A stretch of DNA of 64,000 nt from Hyphomicrobiales bacterium (GCA_026400435.1 JAPLOZ010000011.1:1-64000), one strand, 5' to 3'; positions 19,400-29,642 are shown, counted from the first letter of the stretch. The notes: a model not told the origin generated them from the sequence alone. Numbers and translations: made by a program.

Positions 19400-20776
19400 T
19401 CAATACCTCTCAAACCCTCTGTGCAGTTCCCAGTCGGTGATGCGACGGTCGTATTCGAACTGCTCCCACTCGGCGGTGTTGACGTAGTGGTCGACCACAT
19501 CGTCGCCGAGGGCGGCGCGCAGCATCTTCGATTTCGCCAGGCTTTCGGTCGCGGCGCGCAGCGTCTTGGGGATTTCCGGCGTGCGGCTTGCCTTATATGC
19601 GTCGCCCTCAAAAGGCTTCTGCAACTCCAGCTTCTCATCGAGGCCTGCGAGCCCGGCGGCGATGAGCGCCGCGAAGGCAAGGTAGGGGTTGAGGTCGGCG
19701 CCGCCGATGCGGCACTCCATGCGCACGCCCTTGGTGCCTTCGCCGCAGAGCCGGAAGCCCGCCGTACGGTTGTCGCGACTCCAGATGATGCGGGTCGGCG
19801 CCCAGGTAGCGACCTGGAAGCGCTTGTATGAATTGACGAAGGGCGCGAGGAACCAGGTGTATTCACGCGCATATTTGATCTGGCCCGCGGCCCAGCTCTG
19901 GCCGATCTTCGACAGGCCCCATGGCCCCTTCTTGTCGAGGAACAGCGGCGTCTTCTTATCGGCGCTCCACAGCGAGTTGTGGATGTGGCTGGAATTGCCG
20001 GCGAGGCCGTAATTGTACTTCGCCATGAAGGTGATCGCCTTGCCCATCTGGCCGGCGATCTCCTTGGCGCCATTCTTCAGGATGACGTGGCGGTCGGCCA
20101 TGTCGACGGCCTCGGCGTAGCGGACGTTGATCTCTTCCTGTCCCGGGCCCGCTTCCCCCTTGGAGTTCTCGATCGGAATTCCCGCCGCCTCCATCTCGTT
20201 GCGCAGGCGGCGCATCACGTCCTCTTCCTTGGTGGTGATGCCGATCAGGTAGTCGCCGATGTATGGTGATGCGGTCGACAGGCCCTGCCAGTGTTTTCCA
20301 CGCGCAGAATCATAGGTTTCGTTGAACAGGTAGAACTCGAGCTCGGAAGCGAAGTAGCCGACATAGCCGCGCTCCTTCAGCCGCGCGACCTGGCGCTTCA
20401 GGATGGCGCGCGGCGAATGCGGCAGGTCGTCATGCGTGTGATGATCCTGCAGGTCGCACAGAACCAGCGCTGTCTTTTCCAGCCACGGAACATTGCGGAT
20501 GGTCGCGAGGTCGGGCTTCATGACGAAGTCGCCATAGCCTTGCTCCCAGCTCGCCGCCTTGTAGCCCGGCACCGGCTCCATATCGATGTCGTTGGCCAGC
20601 AGATAGTTGCAGCCATGCGTCTCGTCGTAACCGCTCTCGACGAAGAACTTCGCCAGGAAACGTTTGCCGACCAGGCGGCCCTGCATGTCGACGGCGCACG
20701 CCAGCACCGTATCGATACCGCCTTCCGCAACTGCCTTCTTCAACTGATCGAATGTGAGGTTGCCGGCCATTCGCAA
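19400..20776 (-). CDS. Glutamine synthetase family protein (PuuA/GlnT-like gamma-glutamylation enzyme)
   Basis: GYFASELEFYLFNETYD; GEAGPGQEEINVRYAEAVDMADRHVILKNGAKEIA; NSSHIHNSLW; class distinct from housekeeping GlnA. Confidence 0.9.
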   Translation of the reverse strand: MRMAGNLTFDQLKKAVAEGGIDTVLACAVDMQGRLVGKRFLAKFFVESGYDETHGCNYLLANDIDMEPVPGYKAASWEQGYGDFVMKPDLATIRNVPWLEKTALVLCDLQDHHTHDDLPHSPRAILKRQVARLKERGYVGYFASELEFYLFNETYDSARGKHWQGLSTASPYIGDYLIGITTKEEDVMRRLRNEMEAAGIPIENSKGEAGPGQEEINVRYAEAVDMADRHVILKNGAKEIAGQMGKAITFMAKYNYGLAGNSSHIHNSLWSADKKTPLFLDKKGPWGLSKIGQSWAAGQIKYAREYTWFLAPFVNSYKRFQVATWAPTRIIWSRDNRTAGFRLCGEGTKGVRMECRIGGADLNPYLAFAALIAAGLAGLDEKLELQKPFEGDAYKASRTPEIPKTLRAATESLAKSKMLRAALGDDVVDHYVNTAEWEQFEYDRRITDWELHRGFERY

Positions 20777-20857
20777 ATACTCCGCGCGGATCTTGCTTGG
20801 GTGTCAGGTGTCAAAATCCGGGGCCGGTGTTGCCGGCCCCGGAGAACGCAGTTCAGG

Positions 20858-22420
20858 TCAATTGCCGGTTTCGCCGACAGCCCGCTCAGCTGCCGCGATG
20901 ATGGCTTTGCGGGCTGCGATGCGGTCGCCGGTCGGCGGCCCCTCGAAGCGGCGCCGTTCGACGACGACCCACAGGATCAGCGCCAGGGCGAGGAACCCCA
21001 ACACGACGTAGAGCACTCGCTCGTTCGGCGGTGCGATTGCGATGAACAAGATCACCGCCATGCCAATGACGGAAAGCAAGGTGACCAGTTTGTAGACGCC
21101 GGCCGACATCGCCCATGGGCCGGGGTTTGGCCATTTCGGGCCACCGAAGGCAAGGACGCCCGCGATCAGAGGTACGGTGAACGACAAGAACAGGAACACC
21201 AGTGTTGAGTTCACCACGATGACGTAGATCGAGGTTTCGCCGACCTTGATGGTCATCGCCAGCACCACGTAGAGGATGCAGAGCACGGTCGCAGTCCAGA
21301 TCGCGTTGACCGGGGTACGATACTTCGGCGAGACGGTGGACAGGGCTTTTGAGCCGACCGGCACACCATCATCGCGCGAGAAGGCAAAGAGCATGCGGCT
21401 GGCCGAAGTGACGGTGGCAAGGCCGCAAAGCAGTTGCGCGATGAAGATGAAGAAATAGATCGCCAGTTTCAGCGCCGAGGGCAGAATCGCGTCCATTGTG
21501 GCAAAGAACATGCTCCAGCCCTGACCGGCGGCAACCGCCAGATCCGGAATGGCCAGCGTGATGGCGCAGATCATCACCCAACCGACGATCGATGACCAGA
21601 ACACCGAGGTCACGATGCCGCGCGGCACAGAGGTTGCGGCGTTCTTGGTTTCTTCCGAGGTATGCGCCGAGGCGTCATAGCCGGTGATGGTGTAGACCGG
21701 CAGCAGGAGGCAGAGCAGGAACAGATAACCCATGCTGTCGGATTGGGGGAAGACGTTGCCGCCCACCTCGCCGGAGTAGTTGGTGAAGGTCCACAGCCGC
21801 GAAATGTCGATGGCCGGCGCGAACATCAGGCAGGCCACGACCAGAACGGCCGTGGTGGCGAAAATGATGTAGCCCGAGATGTCGGTCAGGAAGGTGGTGG
21901 CCTTGATGCCGATGTGGTTGAAGATCGCCTGGATGACGGTGATGGCGGCGACGAACAGCACAACCTGCATGTCTGTGCCGGTGAAGCCGAACCAGCTGCC
22001 GAAGGTGCCGGCGAAGAAATAGGCGGTGCCGATGTTGATGGCGCCGAGCACCGTGATCAGGCCCAGCAAGTTGAGCCAGGCGGTGAGCCAGCCCCAGAAC
22101 CGGTTGCCGAGGATCGAACCCCAGTGATAAAGCCCGCCCGCTGTGGGGAAGGCCGAGGCGATTTGCGCCATCGACAGCGCGAACATGCCCGACAGGGTGC
22201 AGCCGACGATCCAGCCGATGCCGGCACCTGCGCCGCCGACTGACGAGATCGCCTGGGCAAAGGAATTGATTCCCCCCGACAGAATGCAGATGATCGAGAA
22301 CGAGATGGCGAAATTTGAAAACTTTGACATGGAACGCGAAAGCTCCTGCGCGTAACCCATGCCATGGAGGACTTTAAGGTCCTCATGGTGGTCTTTGTCC
22401 GAATATGCTTTCCCTACCAT
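20858..22420 (-). CDS. APC family amino acid/amine permease
   Basis: About 520 aa multi-TM; FSIICILSGGINSFAQAISSVGGAGAGIGWIVG; GYDASAHTSEETKNAATSVPRGI APC motif. Confidence 0.93.
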   Translation of the reverse strand: MVGKAYSDKDHHEDLKVLHGMGYAQELSRSMSKFSNFAISFSIICILSGGINSFAQAISSVGGAGAGIGWIVGCTLSGMFALSMAQIASAFPTAGGLYHWGSILGNRFWGWLTAWLNLLGLITVLGAINIGTAYFFAGTFGSWFGFTGTDMQVVLFVAAITVIQAIFNHIGIKATTFLTDISGYIIFATTAVLVVACLMFAPAIDISRLWTFTNYSGEVGGNVFPQSDSMGYLFLLCLLLPVYTITGYDASAHTSEETKNAATSVPRGIVTSVFWSSIVGWVMICAITLAIPDLAVAAGQGWSMFFATMDAILPSALKLAIYFFIFIAQLLCGLATVTSASRMLFAFSRDDGVPVGSKALSTVSPKYRTPVNAIWTATVLCILYVVLAMTIKVGETSIYVIVVNSTLVFLFLSFTVPLIAGVLAFGGPKWPNPGPWAMSAGVYKLVTLLSVIGMAVILFIAIAPPNERVLYVVLGFLALALILWVVVERRRFEGPPTGDRIAARKAIIAAAERAVGETGN

Positions 22421-22474
22421 TTTAACTGTCCCCTTTGTTTTGTTTGATTCAGCCGGCTGGCCAAACCTCTGTTG

Positions 22475-23275
22475 CTAGCCCGGCACCACGCTCCCCGTGC
22501 CACTATCGAGACCAGCCAAGATATCCGTCAGCAGAAGCGCCCATTTGCGCTGCCCCGCTTCGTCTTTTATTTCTTCGTTGCGGATTTCGATCATCGCGCA
22601 AGGCAGGCCATGCGCGCGGGCATGCCGTTCAAGCGTGAAATACACGCGATCGGCGGGCGAATAGGGCTGGTTGTCGCCAACCGTCAGGTTGCCGGCGCTT
22701 TCGAGCGCGGCAATCAACGGCGCGGATAGCCGCTCGTCGTCGTCATGCAGGATGCCGATCTGCCATGGCCGGGCGACGCCCTTGTAAATGGGCGTGAAGG
22801 AATGGATCGTCACCAGCCACGTCTCGCGGCCAGCCGCCAGTCGCTCGGCGACGAGATCGTCGATCGTCGCGTGGAATGGCTGCCAGGACAGCGCGATGCG
22901 CTGGGCGCGCTGCTTTTCGGTGAGCGTGGCATTGCCCGGGATCGGCGTGGTTTCGCTGATCGGTGGGATCAGGTCCGGCGCATCCAGGGGGCGGTTGCAG
23001 TCGATCAAAAGGCGCGACATGCCGGCTTGCACGAGCGTCGCGTCGAGCCGGTCAGCCATTTTCAGGCAGACGGGCAAAGCGCCCGGATCCCACGCGATGT
23101 GACGCTGCAGGTCGGCATCGGCGAGGCCGAGCGTCCCGTACTGAGGGGGGAGGTAATTCGTCGCGTGTTCGCAGATCAGCACGACAGGCGAGGTCCCGGC
23201 GCGGTTCGTCACACGCACCAAACCCTCCCCGACGGAGCCTTCACGAGCGCGTATTGCCTGTCCTGCGACCAGCAT
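22475..23275 (-). CDS. N-formylglutamate amidohydrolase family protein
   Basis: VLICEHATNYLPPQYGTLGL; HIAWDPGA; LLIDCNRPLDAPDLIPPIS; TIHSFTPIYKGVARPW. Confidence 0.88.
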   Translation of the reverse strand: MLVAGQAIRAREGSVGEGLVRVTNRAGTSPVVLICEHATNYLPPQYGTLGLADADLQRHIAWDPGALPVCLKMADRLDATLVQAGMSRLLIDCNRPLDAPDLIPPISETTPIPGNATLTEKQRAQRIALSWQPFHATIDDLVAERLAAGRETWLVTIHSFTPIYKGVARPWQIGILHDDDERLSAPLIAALESAGNLTVGDNQPYSPADRVYFTLERHARAHGLPCAMIEIRNEEIKDEAGQRKWALLLTDILAGLDSGTGSVVPG

Positions 23276-23428
23276 CAGGTCCCCTGCAAGCGCTGTATCT
23301 TACGATACGTTTTTTATTTCGTTGCGCTCGTCTGGATGATTTCATACATCTTTGCCGGCTTTGTCAAACATGTTCTTGTGGCGCACAGCAGAGGGAGGCC
23401 GCCGGGGAGATCGCTGGCGGGAAGGATC

Positions 23429-24256
23429 ATGGCGCATGGCGTCGCCGAGCTCATTTCCGATCGGATCGACACGATGCCTGCCGGCGAGCGCCGCGCGGCG
23501 CAGGCGCTGGTGGCCAACTATCCGGTGATCGGCCTGAAGACGGTGGCGGAGTTTTCGCAGGCGGCCGGCGTCAGTTCGCCAACGATCCTGCGCTTCGTGG
23601 CGCGGCTCGGATTCCAGAACTATCCGGAGTTCCAGGCGGCGCTGCAGGACGAACTGGCCGCGCAGCTGCAGTCCCCTGCGTCCCGCGCGGGACAGCCGCA
23701 GCCGTCCAGGCAGGGCAGGACGCCGGCGACCGTCGAGGCGACACTGGAAAACATCCGCGAGACCTTCCGCCATGTGTCGGCAAAGCAGATCGCCGATATC
23801 GTCGCGCTGCTTGCCCAGCCGAAGGCCGACGTGTTTCTCGTCGGCGGCCGCTTCACCGATCCGGTGGCGCGTTACATGGCAGCTCACCTCACCATCATAC
23901 GGCCGCGCGTGCAGCATCTTGTGGGTCAGGAGAGCAACTGGCGGGACCGGCTGATCGACATGGGCAAGCGCGACGTCGTCATGATCTTCGACATTCGCCG
24001 CTACCAGGAGAGCCTGTTGCGTTTCGCCGAAAAAGCCCACCAGCGCGGCGTGCACATCATCCTATTCACCGACCAGTGGCTGTCGCCGATCGCGCGTTTC
24101 GCACGCCATGTCGTCGCAGGCAGAACGGCTGTGCCGTCGCCGTGGGATTCTTCCGCCGCGCTGTTCGTCGTGGCGGAGATGCTGATCGGCGAACTGACGC
24201 GGCGGTTGGAATCCGAAAGCGCGCGCCGGATCCGCGAGATGGAAAACCTGCGCTGA
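23429..24256 (+). CDS. MurR/RpiR family transcriptional regulator
   Basis: N-terminal HTH LKTVAEFSQAAGVSSPTILRFVARLGFQNYPEFQAAL and C-terminal SIS-like domain; divergent from amidohydrolase gene. Confidence 0.92.
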   Translation: MAHGVAELISDRIDTMPAGERRAAQALVANYPVIGLKTVAEFSQAAGVSSPTILRFVARLGFQNYPEFQAALQDELAAQLQSPASRAGQPQPSRQGRTPATVEATLENIRETFRHVSAKQIADIVALLAQPKADVFLVGGRFTDPVARYMAAHLTIIRPRVQHLVGQESNWRDRLIDMGKRDVVMIFDIRRYQESLLRFAEKAHQRGVHIILFTDQWLSPIARFARHVVAGRTAVPSPWDSSAALFVVAEMLIGELTRRLESESARRIREMENLR

Positions 24257-24445
24257 ACAAGCTTTTGTGAACAAGGCCTTGGCGGGCGGCAGATGCCCCA
24301 ACCTTACCGGGATTTAATGATATTGCGGGTGCGCCGCAGCCGTGAAATTGTCATAACACCCACATAGGGATTCACTGTCGGCACGGTGAACCGCGTCGCG
24401 ATATGTACACATGCGACCGACGTCGCACCCCCGCCCGGAGCATCA

Positions 24446-25609
24446 ATGGCAGCCTGGAAACAGATCGTGATTGCGCTTGTCATGCTCGCCGTGGCGATGG
24501 GCGTGTGGGTCAAGTTCTTTCCGGGAGCATCCGAGGTTCTCGCCGGCTGGGACATCAACTGGCCGGGAAGCGTCGTCGCCGCGCGACCCTCGGCCCCGGC
24601 GGGAGCGCAGCAATCGAGGAGTGGCGCCGGCCCACGCACGGCAGTCGTTACCGCGCAGGTCACGAGCTCGGTGATCAACGACAGGCTTTCTGCGATAGGC
24701 ACCGGGCGCGCCAACAACTCCGTCACCGTGAAACCATACACGGCGGGCCGCGTGACGGGCCTCGAGGTCGAGTCAGGCCAACGCGTCGAGGCGGGCACTG
24801 TAATCGCAATGCTCGATTCCGAAGTCGAGCAGATCGCGCTCGACCGCGCCCGGATCGCACTCGCCGACTCCGAGGCAAGGCTCGAGCGCATCCGCTCGCT
24901 GAAGATCGCCAACACCGCCACACAGGTGCAGGTCACCGATGCCGAACTTGTCGTTGGCAATGCGAAGCTGGCGTTGCGCGATGCGCAGCTCAATCTGGAC
25001 CGGCGGTCCGTCACCGCGCCGATCGAAGGGATCGTCGGCATCCTGCCGGTCGAGGCGGGCAACTATGTCACTACCGACACCGTGGTCGCGACGATCGACG
25101 ACCGATCGCGCATCAAGATCGACTTCTACGTGCCGGAGCGCTTCGCCGCCAACATGGCTGTCGGGGGGCTGCTCAACGCTTCGCCCATCGCACGGCCTGA
25201 AGAAGTGATCGAGGGTTCCGTCAGCGCGGTCGACAACCGCGTCGACGACAAGAGCCGGACATTGCTGGTGCAGGCCTCGATCCCCAACGACAAGGACACG
25301 CTGCGCGCCGGCATGTCGTTTCGCGTCGAGGTGCGTTTTCCGGGAGATACCTACCCCTCGGTCGATCCGCTGGCCATCCAGTGGGGAACAGACGGCGCTT
25401 TCGTGTGGGTCATCCGCGACGGCAAAGCCAAGCGGACGCCAGTCCGGATCGTCCAGCGCAACACCGAAAACGTGCTTATCGCGGCCGAGGGCATCGGCGC
25501 CGGCGATACGGTCGTGACCGAAGGAGTCCACGTCGTGCGCGAAGGCGCCGACGTGCTGGTCGCCAAGAGCGATCCCGCCGCGCCGGCGGCTGCCGGCAAC
25601 GGGTCTTAG
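24446..25609 (+). CDS. RND efflux periplasmic adaptor (membrane fusion protein)
   Basis: VKPYTAGRVTGLEVESGQRVEAGTVIAMLDSEVEQIALDRARIALADSEARLERI; precedes RND permease; start could be 24386. Confidence 0.92.
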   Translation: MAAWKQIVIALVMLAVAMGVWVKFFPGASEVLAGWDINWPGSVVAARPSAPAGAQQSRSGAGPRTAVVTAQVTSSVINDRLSAIGTGRANNSVTVKPYTAGRVTGLEVESGQRVEAGTVIAMLDSEVEQIALDRARIALADSEARLERIRSLKIANTATQVQVTDAELVVGNAKLALRDAQLNLDRRSVTAPIEGIVGILPVEAGNYVTTDTVVATIDDRSRIKIDFYVPERFAANMAVGGLLNASPIARPEEVIEGSVSAVDNRVDDKSRTLLVQASIPNDKDTLRAGMSFRVEVRFPGDTYPSVDPLAIQWGTDGAFVWVIRDGKAKRTPVRIVQRNTENVLIAAEGIGAGDTVVTEGVHVVREGADVLVAKSDPAAPAAAGNGS

Positions 25610-25620
25610 AAGGGCTGCGG

Positions 25621-28600
25621 ATGTCGGAAGCAGGCAGCGCCCATCCCGAAGCCGGCATGACGGCACTGTTCGTGCGCCGTCCGATCCTGGCCTTCGTGCT
25701 CAACACGCTGATCGTGGTCGCCGGGCTCGCCGCCCTGTTCGGCGTCGAAGTGCGCGAATTGCCCGACGTCGACCGCCCGGTCATCACCATCACCGCCGAC
25801 TACGACGGGGCAGCCGCCGAGACGATCGACCGCGAACTCACCGCCGTCCTTGAGAGCGCAGTGTCGCGGGTCTCCGGCGTAAAGTCGATCACGTCGTCTT
25901 CGTCCTACGCGCGCAGCCGCGTCACGGTCGAGTTCAACGATGGCGTCGACCTCGATGTCGCGGCCTCGGACATGCGCGACGCGGTCGGCCGCGTCGCCAA
26001 CCAGCTTCCCGACGACGCTGATCCGCCCCGCATCGTCAAGGCTGACGCCAATGCCGACGCCGTGATGCGGCTTGCCGTCACCTCGGACACACTGTCGGTG
26101 GAGGACATGACGATCCTGGTCGAGGACCAGGTCGTCGATACGCTCTCGGCGGTTCCTGGTGTCGCCGACGTGCAGGCCTATGGCGACCGCGACAAGATAT
26201 TCCGCATCGACATCGACCAGTCGAAGCTCGCCAGCCTCGGCTTGACGATCGCCGACATGCGCAATGCGCTGTCGTCCATCGCGCTCGACACACCGGCCGG
26301 CGCACTGACCACGACCGACCAGAACATCATCGTGCGTGCCACCGCCGACGTCACCACGCCCGAGGCGTTCGAGGCGCTGATGATCGGAGACCAGAACCGG
26401 CTCGGCGACGTGGCGACGGTGACCCTTGGGCCCGACGTCGCGCAATCCGCGCTGCGCTCCGACGGGAAGACGGGCATCGGGCTCGGCATCATCAGGCAGG
26501 CAGAGTCCAACACGCTCGACATTTCCGATGGCGTGCGCGCGGCGGTCGCCAGCATCCAGAAGACCCTGCCGGAGGGCATGAGCATTCGCGTCACCAGCGA
26601 CGATGCCGTTTTCGTGCGCGGCGCCGTCCACGAGGTCGAGATCGCCTTGATGATCTCTGTCTCGATCGTGCTATTGGTCATCTATGTGTTCCTGCTAGAC
26701 CTCAGGGCGACGCTCATTCCCGGGCTGGCGCTGCCGGTGGCGCTGATCGGCACTGTCGCGGCGATCTACCTGGTCGGCTTCTCGATCAACATTCTGACCC
26801 TGCTCGCGCTGGTGCTGGCGACCGGGCTGGTCGTCGACGACACGATCGTGGTGTTGGAAAACATCGTGCGCCGGCGCAACGAGGGCATGGGGCCGCGCGC
26901 CGCCGCGGTGCTCGGCACGCAGGAAGTTTTCTTCGCCGTGGTGGCGACCACCGCCACGCTGGTCGCAGTCTTCGTGCCGCTTTCGTTCCTGCCCGGCCAG
27001 ACCGGCGGCCTGTTCCGCGAGTTCGGTTTCGTGCTTGCAATCGCCGTTATCCTTTCCTGCGTGGTAGCTCTTTCGCTGTGCCCGATGCTGGCTTCGCGCA
27101 TGCTGACGGCGCATGCCGGCGAGCACCACGGCGGCGTCATGGGGTCGATCGGCGGATGGCTGGCCGCCGTTTACCGCCGGAGCCTGCACGCCTGCCTCGG
27201 CGCGCCGCTGATCGTGGTGCTGTTTTCGGCGCTGCTTGCCGCCGCTGCGTGGGGCGCCTTCGGGCTGATACGGCAGGAATTGACGCCCAGTGAGGACCGC
27301 TCGCTCGCCATGCTGCGCATCAGCGCGCCGCAGGGCGTGAGCCTCGACTACACGACCCAGCAGCTCAAGCGGATCGAGCAACTCATCCAGCCGCTCAGGG
27401 ACTCGGGTGAAATCCAGGCGACCTTCGCCAACGCAGGGCAGGGCGGCTCGGTCAACAGCGCCTTCATGGTGATGGCGCTGGCGCCGTGGGACGAGCGCAA
27501 GCGCTCGCAGCAGGAGATCATGGCCGACATCGTCAGGCTTGTCGCAGAGGTGCCCGGCGTGCGCGCCTTCCCGGTCACGCCCAACAGCCTGGGCATCCGC
27601 GGCGCTGGCAACGGACTGCAGTTCGCGGTCATCGGCTCGAACGGCTATGCCGACCTCGGCGCCGCCGCCAACGGCATCATCGCCGAGATGGAGAAGGATC
27701 CGCGCTTCCAGCAGCCGCGGCTGTCGACCGACGCGACGCAGCCGCAGCTTTCCGTATCGATCAACCGGGAGCGAGCATCCGATCTCGGCATCGACATCGC
27801 CGGCCTTTCGAGCGCCATTCAGGCCATGCTCGACGGCAACCAGATCGACGAGGTTTTCATCAACGACCGCTCCTATGCCGTGAAGCTGGTCTCCACCTCA
27901 AATCCGATCAACGATCCGACCGACATGGAGAACATCTTCCTCAAGACCACCTACGGGCGCTTCGTGCCGCTCGCCTCCATCGCGACGCTGACGGAGAAGG
28001 CGGTGCCGCCTTCGCTGACGCGGGAGCAGCAGTTGCGGTCGGTCGCCGTGACCACCAACCTCGCGCCCGACTTCGCGCTCGGCGACGCGCTGATGCGCGT
28101 CCAGGAAATCGCCGCGCCGCTTGTCCCGCCCGGCAGCCGCATCCTGCCGCTCGCGGAAGCGGCGACGCTCGGCGAATCCAACAGCGCCATGACGACCGTG
28201 TTCGGTTTCGCGCTGGTCATCATCCTGCTGGTGCTCGCGGCACAGTTTGAAAGTTTCGTCAGCGCGGTCATCATCATGGCAACCGTGCCGCTCGGCGTTG
28301 CATGCGCCATACTTGCGCTGCTGATCACCGGAACCAGCCTGAATGCGTACAGCCAGATCGGCCTGGTGATGATGGTTGGCATCATGGCCAAGAACGGCAT
28401 CCTGATCGTCGAGTTCGCCAACCAGCTTCGCGATCGCGGCATGGATGTTCGCCAGGCAATCGAGGAAGCGGCCAACATCCGGCTGCGCCCGGTCGTGATG
28501 ACCATGATCTGCACCGTGCTCGGAGGCCTGCCGCTGGTTCTGGCGTCTGGAGCCGGCGCGGAGGCACGCATCGCGCTCGGGTGGGTGATTGTTGGCGGGC

Positions 28601-28749
28601 TCGGCCTTGCCACCGCCTCGACGCTGTTCCTGACGCCCGTCGCCTACTTGCTGCTCGGCCGCTTCGTAACGCCCAAGGTGCATGAAGAGCAGAGGCTGAA
28701 GCGCGAGCTGGAAGAGGCCGCCTATACCGGCACGGAGCCGGCCGAATAG
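25621..28749 (+). CDS. RND family efflux transporter permease (AcrB-like)
   Basis: 1042 aa; RRPILAFVLNTLIVVAG; ATGLVVDDTIVVLENIVRR; VMMVGIMAKNGILIVEFANQLRDRG. Confidence 0.96.
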   Translation: MSEAGSAHPEAGMTALFVRRPILAFVLNTLIVVAGLAALFGVEVRELPDVDRPVITITADYDGAAAETIDRELTAVLESAVSRVSGVKSITSSSSYARSRVTVEFNDGVDLDVAASDMRDAVGRVANQLPDDADPPRIVKADANADAVMRLAVTSDTLSVEDMTILVEDQVVDTLSAVPGVADVQAYGDRDKIFRIDIDQSKLASLGLTIADMRNALSSIALDTPAGALTTTDQNIIVRATADVTTPEAFEALMIGDQNRLGDVATVTLGPDVAQSALRSDGKTGIGLGIIRQAESNTLDISDGVRAAVASIQKTLPEGMSIRVTSDDAVFVRGAVHEVEIALMISVSIVLLVIYVFLLDLRATLIPGLALPVALIGTVAAIYLVGFSINILTLLALVLATGLVVDDTIVVLENIVRRRNEGMGPRAAAVLGTQEVFFAVVATTATLVAVFVPLSFLPGQTGGLFREFGFVLAIAVILSCVVALSLCPMLASRMLTAHAGEHHGGVMGSIGGWLAAVYRRSLHACLGAPLIVVLFSALLAAAAWGAFGLIRQELTPSEDRSLAMLRISAPQGVSLDYTTQQLKRIEQLIQPLRDSGEIQATFANAGQGGSVNSAFMVMALAPWDERKRSQQEIMADIVRLVAEVPGVRAFPVTPNSLGIRGAGNGLQFAVIGSNGYADLGAAANGIIAEMEKDPRFQQPRLSTDATQPQLSVSINRERASDLGIDIAGLSSAIQAMLDGNQIDEVFINDRSYAVKLVSTSNPINDPTDMENIFLKTTYGRFVPLASIATLTEKAVPPSLTREQQLRSVAVTTNLAPDFALGDALMRVQEIAAPLVPPGSRILPLAEAATLGESNSAMTTVFGFALVIILLVLAAQFESFVSAVIIMATVPLGVACAILALLITGTSLNAYSQIGLVMMVGIMAKNGILIVEFANQLRDRGMDVRQAIEEAANIRLRPVVMTMICTVLGGLPLVLASGAGAEARIALGWVIVGGLGLATASTLFLTPVAYLLLGRFVTPKVHEEQRLKRELEEAAYTGTEPAE

Positions 28750-28778
28750 ATCATGACAACGACAGGACGCGAGCGCCC

Positions 28779-29192
28779 ATGCTTCTGGTGAGTACCTACG
28801 TCGCGGCGAGCGATATCGAGGGTGTTGGCGTTTTCGCCGCCGAGCCCATAGCCAAGGGGGCGCTGATCTGGCGGCTGAACCCGGATTTCGACCGGCTCGT
28901 CCCCGCAGACAGCTATGACGCCCTGCCGGAAACGATGAAGGAACTCATCGACCGCTACGCATATCCGAGCCCCGACAAGCCCGGCTATCTTGTCTATGAA
29001 GTCGACAACGGCCGGTTCATGAACCACTCCGACGCCCCCAACACCGACTTTTCGCAATATGGCGGCGGCTTTGCCCTGGCGGACATCGCCAAGGGGCAAG
29101 AACTTACGTGCGACTACAGCCAGTTCCATGAAGGCTTTGAACTGCTGCTGTCGCCAGACAGCCATGCGGTCGGGTCAGCGGTTCCAGGCTGA
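28779..29192 (+). CDS. SET domain-containing protein (putative lysine methyltransferase)
   Basis: GVGVFAAEPIAKGALIW; RFMNHSDAPNTDF; ADIAKGQELTCDYSQF, SET motifs. Confidence 0.88.
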   Translation: MLLVSTYVAASDIEGVGVFAAEPIAKGALIWRLNPDFDRLVPADSYDALPETMKELIDRYAYPSPDKPGYLVYEVDNGRFMNHSDAPNTDFSQYGGGFALADIAKGQELTCDYSQFHEGFELLLSPDSHAVGSAVPG

Positions 29193-29201
29193 GCGGCAGG
29201 G

Positions 29202-29501
29202 TCAACCGGCCCGGGCTATGCGTTCGGATGACACGGCGGCCGGCGCGGGCCGGACACTGGGCCGCAAGATGCCCATGATGCGCGCGAAGCCGGACAACGA
29301 TTTGCGAGCTTCCTCGACCCCGAGATTGCCATCGCGCGCGGCGGTGCAAGCGTTGTAGGCCGCGTCATAAACCGGCCCGCGTCGCGCGCCTGGCCAATTG
29401 CGCAGGAAAACCAGCGCCTGGTCGAGATATTCAATCTCCACGCCAGACGGGTCGTGACTGGACACCAGGCAAACCGGTTCTAAAAACAGCATTTTTGACA
29501 T
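29202..29501 (-). CDS. DUF982-like hypothetical protein
   Basis: EYLDQALVFLRNWPGARRGPVYDAAYNACTAARDGNLGVEEARKSLSGFARIMGI. Confidence 0.7.
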   Translation of the reverse strand: MSKMLFLEPVCLVSSHDPSGVEIEYLDQALVFLRNWPGARRGPVYDAAYNACTAARDGNLGVEEARKSLSGFARIMGILRPSVRPAPAAVSSERIARAG

Positions 29502-29642
29502 CGCTTCCTCCCGAAAGCCTTGGCGGAGCTTTCAACCACAGACAACGCCTGTCGGCGGCAAAGGTTCCACCAGCTAACCCCAGATTGTCGATCGGCTGTC
29601 GCTCACTCGCACGGGAGTTGATGACAACGGTTCTAAGCTGGC

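Noticed and set aside
22745-23428. N-terminal extension of the RpiR ORF
   Set aside because: Overlaps the amidohydrolase gene antisense and lacks family similarity; family alignment begins at ATG 23429.
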